Of a DNA stretch of 64,000 nt, positions 51,166 through 59,795 are shown one piece after another. The position numbers and the translations under genes were made by a program. Under the pieces are notes generated by a model. The model was not told where the DNA came from and made no database searches. It saw only the letters and a list, made by a program, of their open reading frames with translations. The stretch's first letter is position 1. Each line of letters starts with the position of its first letter. This DNA is from Christensenella minuta (lineage in GTDB: Bacteria; Bacillota; Clostridia; Christensenellales; Christensenellaceae), in contig NZ_CP029256.1 in NCBI RefSeq assembly GCF_003628755.1, positions 1,817,585-1,881,584 of the forward strand, read 5' to 3'.

Positions 51166-52416
51166 ATGGAAGAAAAAGAATTGTTGTTTACACCGATAAA
51201 AATCGGTACGAGAACAGCACCAAACCGCATCGTGCTGAACGCAATGGAATGCTGCGACGCACTTGACAACGGCGATCCAAGTCCGGCAACCTATAAGCGC
51301 TATGAAGATTATTTCAAGGGTCAGGCGGGCCTTGTTATATTGGAGGCAATCACGCCGCAGTATGATTACATCGCCAGAAGGAATCAACTCTCAATCAAGG
51401 AGCATAACCTGCCGGCGCTGAAAAAATTCATCGCCCACCTGAAAGAGATCAATCCCGACACGCTGATTTTTTTCCAGATCACTCATTCCGGCGAAATCAG
51501 CAACAACGTATATTCGCAGCGCATCCGCGTAACGGAAGAACCGCTTCCGGGGTATGAGGACGCCAAACTGGTGCGCGAAGAGGAAATCGAACAGGTTATC
51601 AAAGACTATGTTTTAGGTTCCAAATATGCTTACGAAGTGGGCGCGGACGGCGTAGACCTGAAACTTTGCCATGGTTATCTCGGCAGCCAGATCCTTCGTC
51701 CGTTCAATAAAGACAACTGGAAGTACGGCGGAAGCTGGGAAAACAGAAGGCAGTTCGCAATCGATATTTACGACCGCACCCGCGCGGCAATCCCGGACGA
51801 GAACTTTGTGCTGGGCTCCAAAATTTCTATTTACGAAGGATTCCCGGGCGGCGTAGGTACGGCAGGCCCGGATACGGCGCTGATGGATCTGACGGAATCG
51901 ATCGATCTTGTAAAACAGCTGGAAGCGCACGGCGCCAGTTATATTCTCCAGTCTGCCGGTTCTCCGTCGCACACGCTGGACCTCGCGCATCCGGACAGGC
52001 GGACGCCCGATTATGCTTATATGCATTTCTATTTCCAGAAGGTTTGCCGCGACGCCCTGAAACCGGAAACGGCCGTGATCGGCTCCGCGTACAGCATTTA
52101 CCGCGACGGCAAACAGCCTTTCTGCGCTGTAAAGCCCGAAAAGAACAATCTGCGTTTCTGGGGCAACAAAAACATTAAGGAAGGCATCGTAGACGCGATC
52201 GCGATCGGACGTCAGGCGTTTGCAGACCCGTACCTCCCGAAAAAAATGATGGAAGGAAACGAAAAGGATATCCATTGGTGCACGCTTTGCGACCATTGCG
52301 TGGAATTCCTGATCCGCCAGCATCACGTAGGCTGCGCAACGTATGACCCGCACTTCACGGAAGAATACGTCAAGATGATTAAGGAAGAAGGAAAGCTGAA
52401 AGCGAAACACACCTGA
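51166..52416 (+). CDS. Old-yellow-enzyme family reductase with Fe-S site, lacking the FAD domain
   Basis: 416 residues. FMN-binding TIM barrel of the NADH:flavin oxidoreductase/2,4-dienoyl-CoA reductase family (KIGTRTAPNRIVLNAM, GLVILEAITP, ITHSGEI, CHGYLGSQILRPFNKDNWKYGGSWENR, AIAIGRQAFADPYL). A cysteine set CTLCDHC plus a later Cys (HHVGCATYDP) fits the family's 4Fe-4S cluster. The C-terminal FAD/NAD(P)H domain of 2,4-dienoyl-CoA reductase types is absent, so electrons probably come from the ferredoxin encoded next. GGAGGG precedes ATG 51166. The substrate is unknown. Confidence 0.93.
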   Translation: MEEKELLFTPIKIGTRTAPNRIVLNAMECCDALDNGDPSPATYKRYEDYFKGQAGLVILEAITPQYDYIARRNQLSIKEHNLPALKKFIAHLKEINPDTLIFFQITHSGEISNNVYSQRIRVTEEPLPGYEDAKLVREEEIEQVIKDYVLGSKYAYEVGADGVDLKLCHGYLGSQILRPFNKDNWKYGGSWENRRQFAIDIYDRTRAAIPDENFVLGSKISIYEGFPGGVGTAGPDTALMDLTESIDLVKQLEAHGASYILQSAGSPSHTLDLAHPDRRTPDYAYMHFYFQKVCRDALKPETAVIGSAYSIYRDGKQPFCAVKPEKNNLRFWGNKNIKEGIVDAIAIGRQAFADPYLPKKMMEGNEKDIHWCTLCDHCVEFLIRQHHVGCATYDPHFTEEYVKMIKEEGKLKAKHT

Positions 52417-52485
52417 TCCCGGAACGAAAGCCGGTAACAGGAGAAATGCGAAACGATTTATAATGAGCAGAAAGGTGGCAATATT

Positions 52486-52656
52486 ATGGCAAGAACAATA
52501 GACGATGATTGCATCAACTGTGGAAGATGCGTAAAATTGTGCCCCGTGCACGCGATTTACAAAGGCGAGAAGCACATGGAGATTGACAGGGATAAATGTA
52601 TTGATTGTTATGCATGCGAGATCGAATGCCCGACCCACGCGGCATATCCTGAATAA
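52486..52656 (+). CDS. 2[4Fe-4S] ferredoxin
   Basis: 56 residues, two clostridial-type cluster motifs: CINCGRCVKLCP and CIDCYACEIECP. It carries electrons at low potential. ATG 52486 follows AAAGGTGG. It lies 69 bp after the OYE-family reductase and ahead of a terminator, so it is very likely the redox partner of that reductase. Confidence 0.93.
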   Translation: MARTIDDDCINCGRCVKLCPVHAIYKGEKHMEIDRDKCIDCYACEIECPTHAAYPE

Positions 52657-52690
52657 GAAGCAGGAAAAGGGCCCTGTGCCCCAAAGGAAG

Positions 52691-52721
52691 AGGCCGTATA
52701 TCAACGATATACGGCCTTTTC
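52691..52721 (+). terminator. Terminator of the reductase-ferredoxin operon
   Basis: 11-bp stem AGGCCGTATAT / ATATACGGCCT, loop of 5, T-rich tail. Confidence 0.9.
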
Positions 52722-52978
52722 CTTTGTCTTTCCCGTCCACTGCTGCGTATATCCGCTCCTTTCCTTCAGGGCCACGTACCGGCCCGCCCGTTTCCTTGCG
52801 GATAGAAGGCAGACTTTCCATGCACGGCGCCGTAAGGCGTAATATCCGGCCCGCTTCGGTTTAACACGTCTGGATGGAGCCTGCTTTCTGTTGATCGCCG
52901 GTAGAATAAACAAGTTTGTATTGTGCTCCTCCGGCTCCCGGCTGCTGCCAAAAATTCAGCACGCGCCGGGCCGTACAA
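52722..52978. other. Unassigned gap
   Basis: No convincing ribosome site, RNA or repeat in either strand; GC is like the chromosome, so it may be an eroded gene. Confidence 0.4.
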
Positions 52979-53012
52979 AAACCCCCGCTTTAAAAAAGCG
53001 GGGGTTTGGGTT
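52979..53012 (-). terminator. Terminator of the NlpC/P60 gene
   Basis: 13-bp stem AAACCCCCGCTTT / AAAGCGGGGGTTT with T5 on the minus strand. Confidence 0.85.
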
Positions 53013-53038
53013 AAGCTTTAAGTTTATTCTGTTCCACC

Positions 53039-54487
53039 TTATAGGGGACGCTTCGCACAAATGAAGCCGTTCCTGAACCAGGAACCAAATTCCCTCGTTA
53101 CCATCGCATTCTGGCTCGAAGATGCGTCGAGAACCATGTTGTCGCCAAGATAGATCGCTACGTGACCGTTCATGCAGATAATGTCGCCGCGCTGCAGGTC
53201 GCTGATGCTGGTAATCGTCGGGTAATCCGTGCTTCTCCAGCCTGCCGACGTCCTGTAAGGAACGTCATTGCCGCTTTCCCTCAGTGCATAGTAGATCAGT
53301 CCCGAGCAGTCGAACGAATTCGGTCCTTTTCCGCCCAGCACATACGGTTTGCCGAGCTGCGCTTCCGCAACTGCGATAAACGCTTCTACGGAACCCGCAT
53401 CCGCCGTATAGGAAGGCGAACTGTCCCCGGAATCCTCAGCGGACGAAGAGTTGTCTTCCACGGGAGCGCTGTCTTCCTGCTGGGAACCGTTGCCGCTGCT
53501 CTCCTGGCTGCCGGAATTATCTTCCTGCTTGCTGTCTTCCTTACTGCTGTTATCTTCCTGTTTGCTGTCTTCCGCAGGCTCGCCCGGCTGCTGTGCCTCC
53601 GCTTCCTTATCCGCCTGCATCTGTTCGTATTCAAGTGATTTTTCCGCTGCGCCGGAATAAAGCAATTCTTCGGTCATGTGTCCAACGCTGCCGTCTTCCG
53701 CAAGGCCGCTCATTCTCTGGAAGTAGCGCACTGCTTTTTCGGTCTCTTCCCCGAAATAGCCGGTCGCCTCAGAGATCGGGTAGCCAAGCTCGATCAGGCG
53801 TTCCTGCATGTTCTGCACGTCCGCGCCTGCCGCACCGAGCGCCATGGAATACTCCTTCGCGTCTTCGGAGAACAGAAGCGCCATAGTCTCAGGCCCTGCT
53901 GCGCCGTCTACCGTAAGGCCGTGCTTACGCTGGAAATACTTAAGCGCCTGATTGGTCGCCGGACCAAAGTAGTCCGTCGTCTCGTCCTGACCCATGTAAT
54001 AAAGATCCATCAGCCTCTGCTGAATTTCATGCACCTTTGGGTCGGTCATCCCTTCCATGTAAGTAACGGCGGCCGCCGGTTCTTCCACCACAGGCGTCTG
54101 CGCAGACGCCTCCTCCGTTTCTCCCGCCGCTGTTACCGACGAACTTTCGGGCGCAGCGGATGCTGCCGCCTGAGTCGTTTCCGTCAGCTTGGGCGCTTCT
54201 GTGGAAGAGGGCTGGGCCTCTTTCGTTTCCTGCGGCTGGGCCGCCGCCTGTACCTGGGCCGTAGGCTCCGGCTGCGGAGTCATGTTCATGTCTCCGGTTG
54301 CGGCTGACGCGATCATGATCGGAATCATCACCGAGGCTACAGCAACCGTAACCACCGTAAACAACCGTTTCTTCTTTCTAACGCGATAACGCACCGCTGC
54401 GCGGGATACGCCCTCGCTATTCGAGGAAACGTCGCCGTTACGTCTGGCTCTGACAAACGTTCTGTGTTTCCCAAATGGCTTAATCAT
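53039..54487 (-). CDS. NlpC/P60 cell-wall hydrolase with two peptidoglycan-binding domains
   Basis: 482 residues. A basic N-terminal stretch and membrane/signal segment (about 41-63) precede a Pro/Ala/Glu-rich linker, two PG_binding_1 domains (about 145-210 and 215-280: VHEIQQRLMDLYYMG, VQNMQERLIELGYP), an acidic Ser/Asp/Glu linker (290-360) and a C-terminal NlpC/P60 endopeptidase (about 365-482) with catalytic Cys in NSFDCSGLIYYAL and His in NGHVAIYLG. It should cleave stem peptides outside the membrane. It is transcribed from TAGACA-17-TATACT. Confidence 0.94.
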   Translation of the reverse strand: MIKPFGKHRTFVRARRNGDVSSNSEGVSRAAVRYRVRKKKRLFTVVTVAVASVMIPIMIASAATGDMNMTPQPEPTAQVQAAAQPQETKEAQPSSTEAPKLTETTQAAASAAPESSSVTAAGETEEASAQTPVVEEPAAAVTYMEGMTDPKVHEIQQRLMDLYYMGQDETTDYFGPATNQALKYFQRKHGLTVDGAAGPETMALLFSEDAKEYSMALGAAGADVQNMQERLIELGYPISEATGYFGEETEKAVRYFQRMSGLAEDGSVGHMTEELLYSGAAEKSLEYEQMQADKEAEAQQPGEPAEDSKQEDNSSKEDSKQEDNSGSQESSGNGSQQEDSAPVEDNSSSAEDSGDSSPSYTADAGSVEAFIAVAEAQLGKPYVLGGKGPNSFDCSGLIYYALRESGNDVPYRTSAGWRSTDYPTITSISDLQRGDIICMNGHVAIYLGDNMVLDASSSQNAMVTREFGSWFRNGFICAKRPL

Positions 54488-54526
54488 GTTGGTCTCCTTT
54501 TTGTTCGCTTCCGCGAATTTGTTATG

Positions 54527-54555
54527 AGTATACTACATTTTTTCTGAGTTGTCTA
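54527..54555 (-). promoter_or_regulatory. Promoter of the NlpC/P60 gene
   Basis: TAGACA (54555-54550), 17-bp spacer, TATACT (54532-54527). Confidence 0.75.
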
Positions 54556-54696
54556 TAGTTTTTTAACTTTTTTGTAATATTTGCGTAATAAATAACCCAT
54601 AATCCCTAAGTCTAAAAGGTTTTTTTTAATTTTGTAAAAAATTTTTTCTGGAATTCCCGCAAAGCTTTCCCCGCCTGTTTCCCGGGCGGCGGCTTA

Positions 54697-54705
54697 TGGT
54701 ATAAT
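54697..54705 (+). promoter_or_regulatory. Extended -10 promoter of the GH3 gene
   Basis: TGG plus TATAAT, 25 bp before the start codon. Confidence 0.55.
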
Positions 54706-54730
54706 AATGTAAATCAGAAAGGATATGGTT

Positions 54731-57109
54731 ATGGAGCAGATCGACACAATTATTTCGCAGCTTTCGCTGGAGCAAAAAGCGGACTTGTGCTCCGGGCTCG
54801 ACGCCTGGAATACGTTTCCCATCAAGGACTGCGGCGTACCCGGCGTTTTGATGACGGACGGGCCGCACGGCCTGCGCAAGCAATACGACGAGAGTACGGC
54901 TATGCTCGAGCAGTCCGTACCCGCGACCTGTTATCCCGCAGCCTCTACGACGGCGTGCTCCTGGGACAGGGAGCTTCTGTATGAGATGGGCGCAGCCCTC
55001 GGCAGCGAGGCGCGTGAGCAGGGAATTTCCATGGTGCTCGGCCCGGGGATCAATATTAAGCGCTCCCCTCTGTGCGGCCGGAATTTTGAATACTTTTCCG
55101 AGGACCCCGCGTTGGCCGGGGAGCTTGGCGCAGCTATGATCCGGGGAATCCAGAGCACAGGAACAGGCGCATGCCTGAAACACTTCGCGGCGAACAACCG
55201 CGAATATTTCCGCATGGTCTCCAACTCCATCATCGACAAAAGGGCCCTGCGCGAGATTTACCTTGACGGATTCGAGCGCGCCGTAAAAAAGGGAAAGCCC
55301 TATGCCGTCATGAGCGCTTATAATATGCTGAACGGGACCTATTGTGGGGAGGCGTCCGCGCTGATCCGCGGGGTGCTGCGCGGCGAATGGGGGTTCGGCG
55401 GCCTGGTGGTATCTGACTGGGGCGCTTGCTATAACCGCGAAAAGGGGATCGCCGCCGGACTCGATCTCGAAATGCCCTATTCCGGCGAAGAAAATACGAA
55501 CCGCATTATCCGTGCCGTGAAAAACGGCACGCTGGACGAGGCGGACCTTGACGCATGTGTGCGGCGCATCCTTTCCTTCGTATTCCGCTGCGAAAAAAAC
55601 AAAAAGCTTCCTTACCAATGTGATATGGAAAAAAACCACGCGCTGGCCCGGCGTATTGCCGCAGAAAGCGCTGTGCTGCTTAAAAACGACGGTTTACTGC
55701 CGTTGAAGCCTGGTGTAAAAGTGGCCCTTCTCGGTGAATTTGCCGAGCATCCGCGTTACCAGGGGGCGGGAAGCTCGATGATCCATCCCGCGAATCTTGA
55801 GAACGCGATCGGCGCTTTCCGCAGCCATGGCATTCATTATACCTATGCGCCGGGCTTTTCCATCTCCGGCGATACCGTTGATGAAACAATGCTCGCCGAA
55901 GCGGAATGTGCGGCGCGGGATTGCGACGTTGCCGTTATCATCGCGGGCCTTCCCCCGCAGTATGAGGTGGAGGGCATCGACCGCACGCATATGCATATCC
56001 CGCAAAATCAGATCGAGCTGATCGAACGCATTGCAAAAATAAAACCCGTGGCCGTCCTGCTGTGCGGCGGCGCGCCTGTTGAAATGCCATGGCTTTCTTC
56101 CGTCTCCGCCCTTGTGAACTGCTATCTGGGTGGTGAAGCGGGCGCATCCGCCATGGCGCAGATCCTGACGGGCGAAGTGAATCCGAGCGGCAAACTCGCG
56201 GAGACCTATCCGCTCCGTCTCGCGGACAACCCGTCTTACCATTTCTTTTCGGACGACCGCCACAATGTGGAATACCGCGAAAGCGTTTACGTCGGCTACC
56301 GTTATTACGACGCGGCGGAAAAGGAAGTCCTCTTCCCCTTCGGCTTCGGGCTTTCATACACTACTTTTGAATACTCTGATATGCAGACGGACGCCGGGAG
56401 CTTTGCCCCCGGCGGTACGGTCACGGTAAGCGCCCGGGTCGAAAACACGGGAGGCGCCGCCGGGGCGGAGGTCGTGCAGTGTTACGTCCGCGCGGACGAA
56501 GCGCCTTTCAAGAAGCTGTGCGGCTTTGAGAAAATATTCTTGCAGCCCGGTGAAAGCGCCCGTGTTTCCTTTACGCTGACAGAACGCGATTTTTCTTTTT
56601 TCTCCGACGGCTGGCAGCTTATGCAGGACGTACACGTTTTGATCGGCGCTTCGTCGCGTGACCTGCGTATGGGGATCATTGTGGAAATTCCGGAGGGAAA
56701 GCCGCTGCCGGAATATCCGGTGTCCACTGACGGCCATTGGAACGCCATGCAGTATTACGGGCTGTTTGAAAAAATCCCGCATATCACCTTCAGCATCCAT
56801 CCGTTCACCATCAACGCTACTTTGAAGGATTTTGATTCCGTCACCATTGGGCGAACGGTGCACCGCCTGGTCGCTAAATTTGTGGAAAAACATATAGACC
56901 CGGGCGGATATATGGGGCACGACATTATGCTCCAGCTTTTGGAGGAAAACCCCATGCGTGTGCTGGTTTCCATGTCGGGCGGTTTTTTCACCTACGGCAT
57001 GGCGCGCGGCGTACTGATGATCGTAAACGGCCAGGTGTTCATGGGCCTGCTTGCGTTCTTCTCCGCTTACCGGAAACGAAAGAAACAAAAAATAAAATCG
57101 AAAAAATAG
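54731..57109 (+). CDS. Glycoside hydrolase family 3 beta-glucosidase
   Basis: 792 residues. A GH3 N-terminal barrel (LSLEQKADLCSGLDAW, MTDGPHGLRKQ, GACLKHFAANN), the nucleophile Asp in VVSDWGACY, a GH3 C-domain (AAESAVLLKNDGLLPL, PFGFGLSYTTF) and a fibronectin-III-like domain. No signal peptide, so it acts on imported oligosaccharides or glycosides. A C-terminal extension of about 110 residues ends in a hydrophobic segment (GVLMIVNGQVFMGLLAFFSAY) and a Lys/Arg-rich tail, suggesting membrane association. ATG 54731 is best spaced from AAAGG; ATG 54725 is too close. Confidence 0.95.
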   Translation: MEQIDTIISQLSLEQKADLCSGLDAWNTFPIKDCGVPGVLMTDGPHGLRKQYDESTAMLEQSVPATCYPAASTTACSWDRELLYEMGAALGSEAREQGISMVLGPGINIKRSPLCGRNFEYFSEDPALAGELGAAMIRGIQSTGTGACLKHFAANNREYFRMVSNSIIDKRALREIYLDGFERAVKKGKPYAVMSAYNMLNGTYCGEASALIRGVLRGEWGFGGLVVSDWGACYNREKGIAAGLDLEMPYSGEENTNRIIRAVKNGTLDEADLDACVRRILSFVFRCEKNKKLPYQCDMEKNHALARRIAAESAVLLKNDGLLPLKPGVKVALLGEFAEHPRYQGAGSSMIHPANLENAIGAFRSHGIHYTYAPGFSISGDTVDETMLAEAECAARDCDVAVIIAGLPPQYEVEGIDRTHMHIPQNQIELIERIAKIKPVAVLLCGGAPVEMPWLSSVSALVNCYLGGEAGASAMAQILTGEVNPSGKLAETYPLRLADNPSYHFFSDDRHNVEYRESVYVGYRYYDAAEKEVLFPFGFGLSYTTFEYSDMQTDAGSFAPGGTVTVSARVENTGGAAGAEVVQCYVRADEAPFKKLCGFEKIFLQPGESARVSFTLTERDFSFFSDGWQLMQDVHVLIGASSRDLRMGIIVEIPEGKPLPEYPVSTDGHWNAMQYYGLFEKIPHITFSIHPFTINATLKDFDSVTIGRTVHRLVAKFVEKHIDPGGYMGHDIMLQLLEENPMRVLVSMSGGFFTYGMARGVLMIVNGQVFMGLLAFFSAYRKRKKQKIKSKK

Positions 57110-57200
57110 TGTTTACCCCCAAAATCGCAGGGTATATATATTATGTCACAGACGCCTTCGGGCCGAAGTGGCGCCAAAACAATACATACCCCCAATCAGC

Positions 57201-57227
57201 AAAAAACCGGCCTCGTGCCGGTTTTTT
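57201..57227 (+). terminator. GH3 terminator
   Basis: 11-bp stem AAAAAACCGGC / GCCGGTTTTTT. Confidence 0.9.
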
Positions 57228-57274
57228 GTTTACATGGCGCGGACGGAACGCGCGTCCCGCTTTACCAGCACTTA

Positions 57275-57283
57275 TGTTATAAT
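57275..57283 (+). promoter_or_regulatory. Extended -10 promoter of the DUF2284 gene
   Basis: TGT plus TATAAT (57278-57283), 40 bp before the start. Confidence 0.5.
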
Positions 57284-57322
57284 GTAGAAAATTCGTTTTT
57301 ATCCGCACGGGGGAGATCGGCT

Positions 57323-57856
57323 ATGGAACAACGGATCATTGAAGAATTGCAAAAGCTAGGGGCAATGTATACCGCGCTCATCGCGGTTTCCGAGATCGGC
57401 TTTTTTCCCGGGCTTCGCACATTGTGCGAAATGAACAGCTGCGGTGCGTACGCCACAGGCTGGGGCTGCCCTCCCGGCTGTGGTACGGTGGAAACGCTTG
57501 CACGGCGCGTACGGAAATACCGGCGGGGCGTTGTCTATCAATATGTTGGCGTGCTTGAGGATTCTTTTGACTACGATGGCATGATGGCCTCCGAGCACTT
57601 TTTTGGGAGCATATCGGACGGCATCCGCATATTTGCAGAAAAAAACGCGCTGGACGCATGGGTTCTCGGCGCAGGCGGATGCAGGGTATGTGCGGAATGC
57701 ACCTATCCCGGCGCCCCCTGCCGTTTTCCCGGCCGTAAAAACATTTCCCTCGAGGCATGCGGGATCAATGTGTCCGTATTGTGCGAAAGCTGCGGGCTTG
57801 CCTATATCCACGGTCCAAATACCATTACCAATACGGGCTTAGTGCTGCTCGGCTGA
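57323..57856 (+). CDS. DUF2284 cysteine-rich predicted metal-binding protein
   Basis: 177 residues with about ten cysteines in patterned groups: CEMNSCGAYATGWGCPPGCG, GGCRVCAECTYPGAPCRFP, and ACGINVSVLCESCG. This matches DUF2284 proteins, common in anaerobes and thought to bind iron or Fe-S clusters; no activity is established. GGGGGAG precedes ATG 57323. The frame to 57143 overlaps the terminator region and is not used. Monocistronic. Confidence 0.85.
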   Translation: MEQRIIEELQKLGAMYTALIAVSEIGFFPGLRTLCEMNSCGAYATGWGCPPGCGTVETLARRVRKYRRGVVYQYVGVLEDSFDYDGMMASEHFFGSISDGIRIFAEKNALDAWVLGAGGCRVCAECTYPGAPCRFPGRKNISLEACGINVSVLCESCGLAYIHGPNTITNTGLVLLG

Positions 57857-57905
57857 TTTTTCCGCTAATCCCGCACCTGTATTTTTGTCCGGCCGCAGCA
57901 AAAAA

Positions 57906-57928
57906 CCGCGGGAACTATCTTCCCGCGG
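57906..57928 (-). terminator. Terminator of the small membrane-protein operon
   Basis: 9-bp stem CCGCGGGAA / TTCCCGCGG with a T-run on the minus strand. Confidence 0.9.
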
Positions 57929-57934
57929 CAGCGT

Positions 57935-58063
57935 TTATTCTTTTTTCTTCCCATAGTCCGGAAGGAGCTCGAGCGCTTCTTTTTCATTCGCCCCCGCCGT
58001 GACCAGGAAGACCGTCCCGATCAGTACGCCCGCCGTATACAGGGCTTTTTTCATTTTTTCCAT
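57935..58063 (-). CDS. 42-residue membrane peptide
   Basis: Short protein with a single hydrophobic segment (about 8-25, ALYTAGVLIGTVFLVTAG) and a charged C-terminus ending YGKKKE. GGGAGG precedes ATG 58063, which lies 13 bp after the stop of the upstream small gene; a terminator follows at once. Too short for family recognition. The ribosome sites, spacing and terminator make it a credible gene. Confidence 0.65.
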   Translation of the reverse strand: MEKMKKALYTAGVLIGTVFLVTAGANEKEALELLPDYGKKKE

Positions 58064-58076
58064 TCTATGCCTCCCG

Positions 58077-58244
58077 CTATTTAATCATCGCGTACCTTGC
58101 ATCCCGCATAAGTCCGCTTGCCCGTTCGTTCTTTTCGTTTTCTTTCCTTCGTCCGGACCTGCGGACAATTGCCGTGATCCCCGCATAGATAAGCGTCATG
58201 AGCACCGTCGCTCCTATAATCAACCAAAACAGTATGCGTTTCAT
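58077..58244 (-). CDS. 55-residue single-pass membrane protein
   Basis: MKRILFWLIIGATVLMTLIY begins a single membrane helix (about 4-26), followed by a basic stop-transfer RRSGRRKE and a charged cytoplasmic tail. TAAGGAGG precedes ATG 58244. It is the first gene of a two-gene small-protein operon ending at 57906. An 8-bp inverted repeat lies about 70 bp upstream. The function is unknown. Confidence 0.7.
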   Translation of the reverse strand: MKRILFWLIIGATVLMTLIYAGITAIVRRSGRRKENEKNERASGLMRDARYAMIK

Positions 58245-58311
58245 GATTTCGTCCTCCTTACTTTTTCTGATTCTATCGTACTTCTTTGGACGAAATCCTG
58301 CTATTTCCCTT

Positions 58312-58340
58312 GCTTACAATAAGATTACGTTTTTGTAAGC
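58312..58340. repeat. Inverted repeat upstream of the small-protein operon
   Basis: GCTTACAA (58312-58319) and TTGTAAGC (58333-58340), exact arms, 13-bp centre; a possible operator. Confidence 0.5.
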
Positions 58341-58361
58341 CTTCTTTCCGGCAATCACAAA

Positions 58362-58391
58362 AAGGGCCTGCCCTGAGGCAGGCCCTTCTGT
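58362..58391 (-). terminator. Encapsulin operon terminator
   Basis: 11-bp stem AAGGGCCTGCC / GGCAGGCCCTT with T5 on the minus strand. Confidence 0.9.
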
Positions 58392-58400
58392 ATGCTCCTT

Positions 58401-59213
58401 TTATTCAAACACCACGACCGCTTCCTGCTCTTTCAGGCGCGGAAGCGCCGTCTCCAGTACGCGCATATGGTGATTAAGATCCACAAGCTCAAGATATGCC
58501 GTCTGTATATCCTGTCCGATCACAAGGTCCATATACTGCGGTTCGCAGCATACGAGCACCGCCTTCTTGATCCCGAGGACCGGTGCGCGGAACACCCTGC
58601 CTTCCACCATCGTGGAAACACGGTCAATCTCCATCAGGCCTGTACCCGGCTGAATCCGCTGGAGGTCAAGGTAGAGGTCCGGACTCAGCACCAATGCATA
58701 ACGCCCGATAAAACCCTTGTCGTTCAGCATGGTGAGGCCTTTTGCGATATCCGCAAACGCATTCTCGCCGGCCGCCCAGTCCCCGCGTTTGATCTTATTG
58801 GCGTGCGGCGCGTTGATGAGGCCCGTCAGCCCAAGCGTCTGGCTGCCGAAGAAGATCAGTTTGTCTTCCCTGCGGGCCACGGATTCCGCCGCCGTCATGG
58901 CAGAGGAGACGTCCACTGGATAGCCTTCCTTGCCGCTCGCCTCGATGTCCCTCCACAAAAGGATAAAATCGTCATAGACCTGCGGGATTTCCGCGTATTG
59001 CCTGCCTTCCGTCCGGACGATCCCATCCTCAAATACTTCTTCTTTCTTTTTGCTGTCGACCGTGATGCTCTGCGCACCCGCGCCAAGCGGCCCGAACACG
59101 GTCAAAAAGCGGCGGCCCACCAGGTTCCTGCGCGCAGACTCAACGACCGCACCGTCTATCTTATCCCAAAGCGCCTCGTCAAAAGGCGCGCTTTCCCTCG
59201 ATAAATAATCCAT
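58401..59213 (-). CDS. Family 1 encapsulin shell protein
   Basis: 270 residues, the usual size of HK97-fold encapsulins (linocin_M18 family). Signatures are the N-terminal MDYLSRESAPFDEALWDKID, VVESARRNLVGRRFLTVFGPLG, AARREDKL-like VARREDKLIFFG, GLINAPHANKI and the C-terminal YLELVDLNHHMRVLETALPRLK. It self-assembles into an icosahedral nanocompartment. The start is 14 bp after the cargo gene stop, so the two form one operon, ended by a terminator at 58362. Confidence 0.96.
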   Translation of the reverse strand: MDYLSRESAPFDEALWDKIDGAVVESARRNLVGRRFLTVFGPLGAGAQSITVDSKKKEEVFEDGIVRTEGRQYAEIPQVYDDFILLWRDIEASGKEGYPVDVSSAMTAAESVARREDKLIFFGSQTLGLTGLINAPHANKIKRGDWAAGENAFADIAKGLTMLNDKGFIGRYALVLSPDLYLDLQRIQPGTGLMEIDRVSTMVEGRVFRAPVLGIKKAVLVCCEPQYMDLVIGQDIQTAYLELVDLNHHMRVLETALPRLKEQEAVVVFE

Positions 59214-59227
59214 AACTGCTTCCTCCC

Positions 59228-59578
59228 TTACCTGTCAAGAAGGCTGCCCACAGTAGCCTTGACCGCCGCTTCGTCCGGGGTGCCCAATTTTTCCATCATT
59301 TCCTTGACTTCCTCTACGCCGGAAGCAAAATGCTCCGCTTCGTCCGGGTCAAGGTGCTGCAGAAGCGTCATCAGTTCCCCAATGTGCGCCTTTTCCTCAT
59401 CGCGAATATCCGCGAGCACCGTTTTCGCAACGATATCGTCTGTCGCCATGACATGGGCATCGTAGAGGTAGATGGCTTCCAGTTCTCCCGCGATATCAAG
59501 GCGTACCGCCTGTATGAGCTCTCCCTTGGTAATTTTTCTTTCTACATTCCCCGCAAACGGGTTTCCAAAACTTGGCAT
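59228..59578 (-). CDS. Encapsulated ferritin-like cargo protein (EncFtn type)
   Basis: 116 residues forming the two-helix ferritin-like fold that dimerises to make a ferroxidase centre. Iron ligands match the EncFtn pattern: Glu32 and Glu34 in GELEAIYLYD, Glu62 and His65 in RDEEKAHIGEL. The C-terminal TVGSLLDR is an encapsulin targeting peptide that docks inside the shell. AAAGGAG precedes ATG 59578; the frame to 59605 has no site. With the following shell gene it forms an iron-storage compartment that oxidises and mineralises iron. Confidence 0.95.
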   Translation of the reverse strand: MPSFGNPFAGNVERKITKGELIQAVRLDIAGELEAIYLYDAHVMATDDIVAKTVLADIRDEEKAHIGELMTLLQHLDPDEAEHFASGVEEVKEMMEKLGTPDEAAVKATVGSLLDR

Positions 59579-59795
59579 AATATCAGCTCCTTTTTTCTTG
59601 GTCAATGGCGGCGCTTTCCGTTTTCCCGCGCGCCTCTTTGTAGGTCTATAGTTAAACTGGATTTTTGGCGATAAAACAAAAAGCCGCGAATTTTAATGAA
59701 GTTTTGCTTTTCCGCGGCGGGATACTATGGAGACTATAATGTGCTGATATGATATTGCAGGGAGCGAATTGTGGATATCAAACTGGTTTTTGCAA

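Noticed and set aside
51613-52821. 402-codon minus-strand ORF opposite the OYE reductase and ferredoxin
   Set aside because: It overlaps two genes with clear motifs and has no ribosome site.
54626-55639. 337-codon minus-strand ORF opposite GH3
   Set aside because: Antisense shadow of the GH3 gene.
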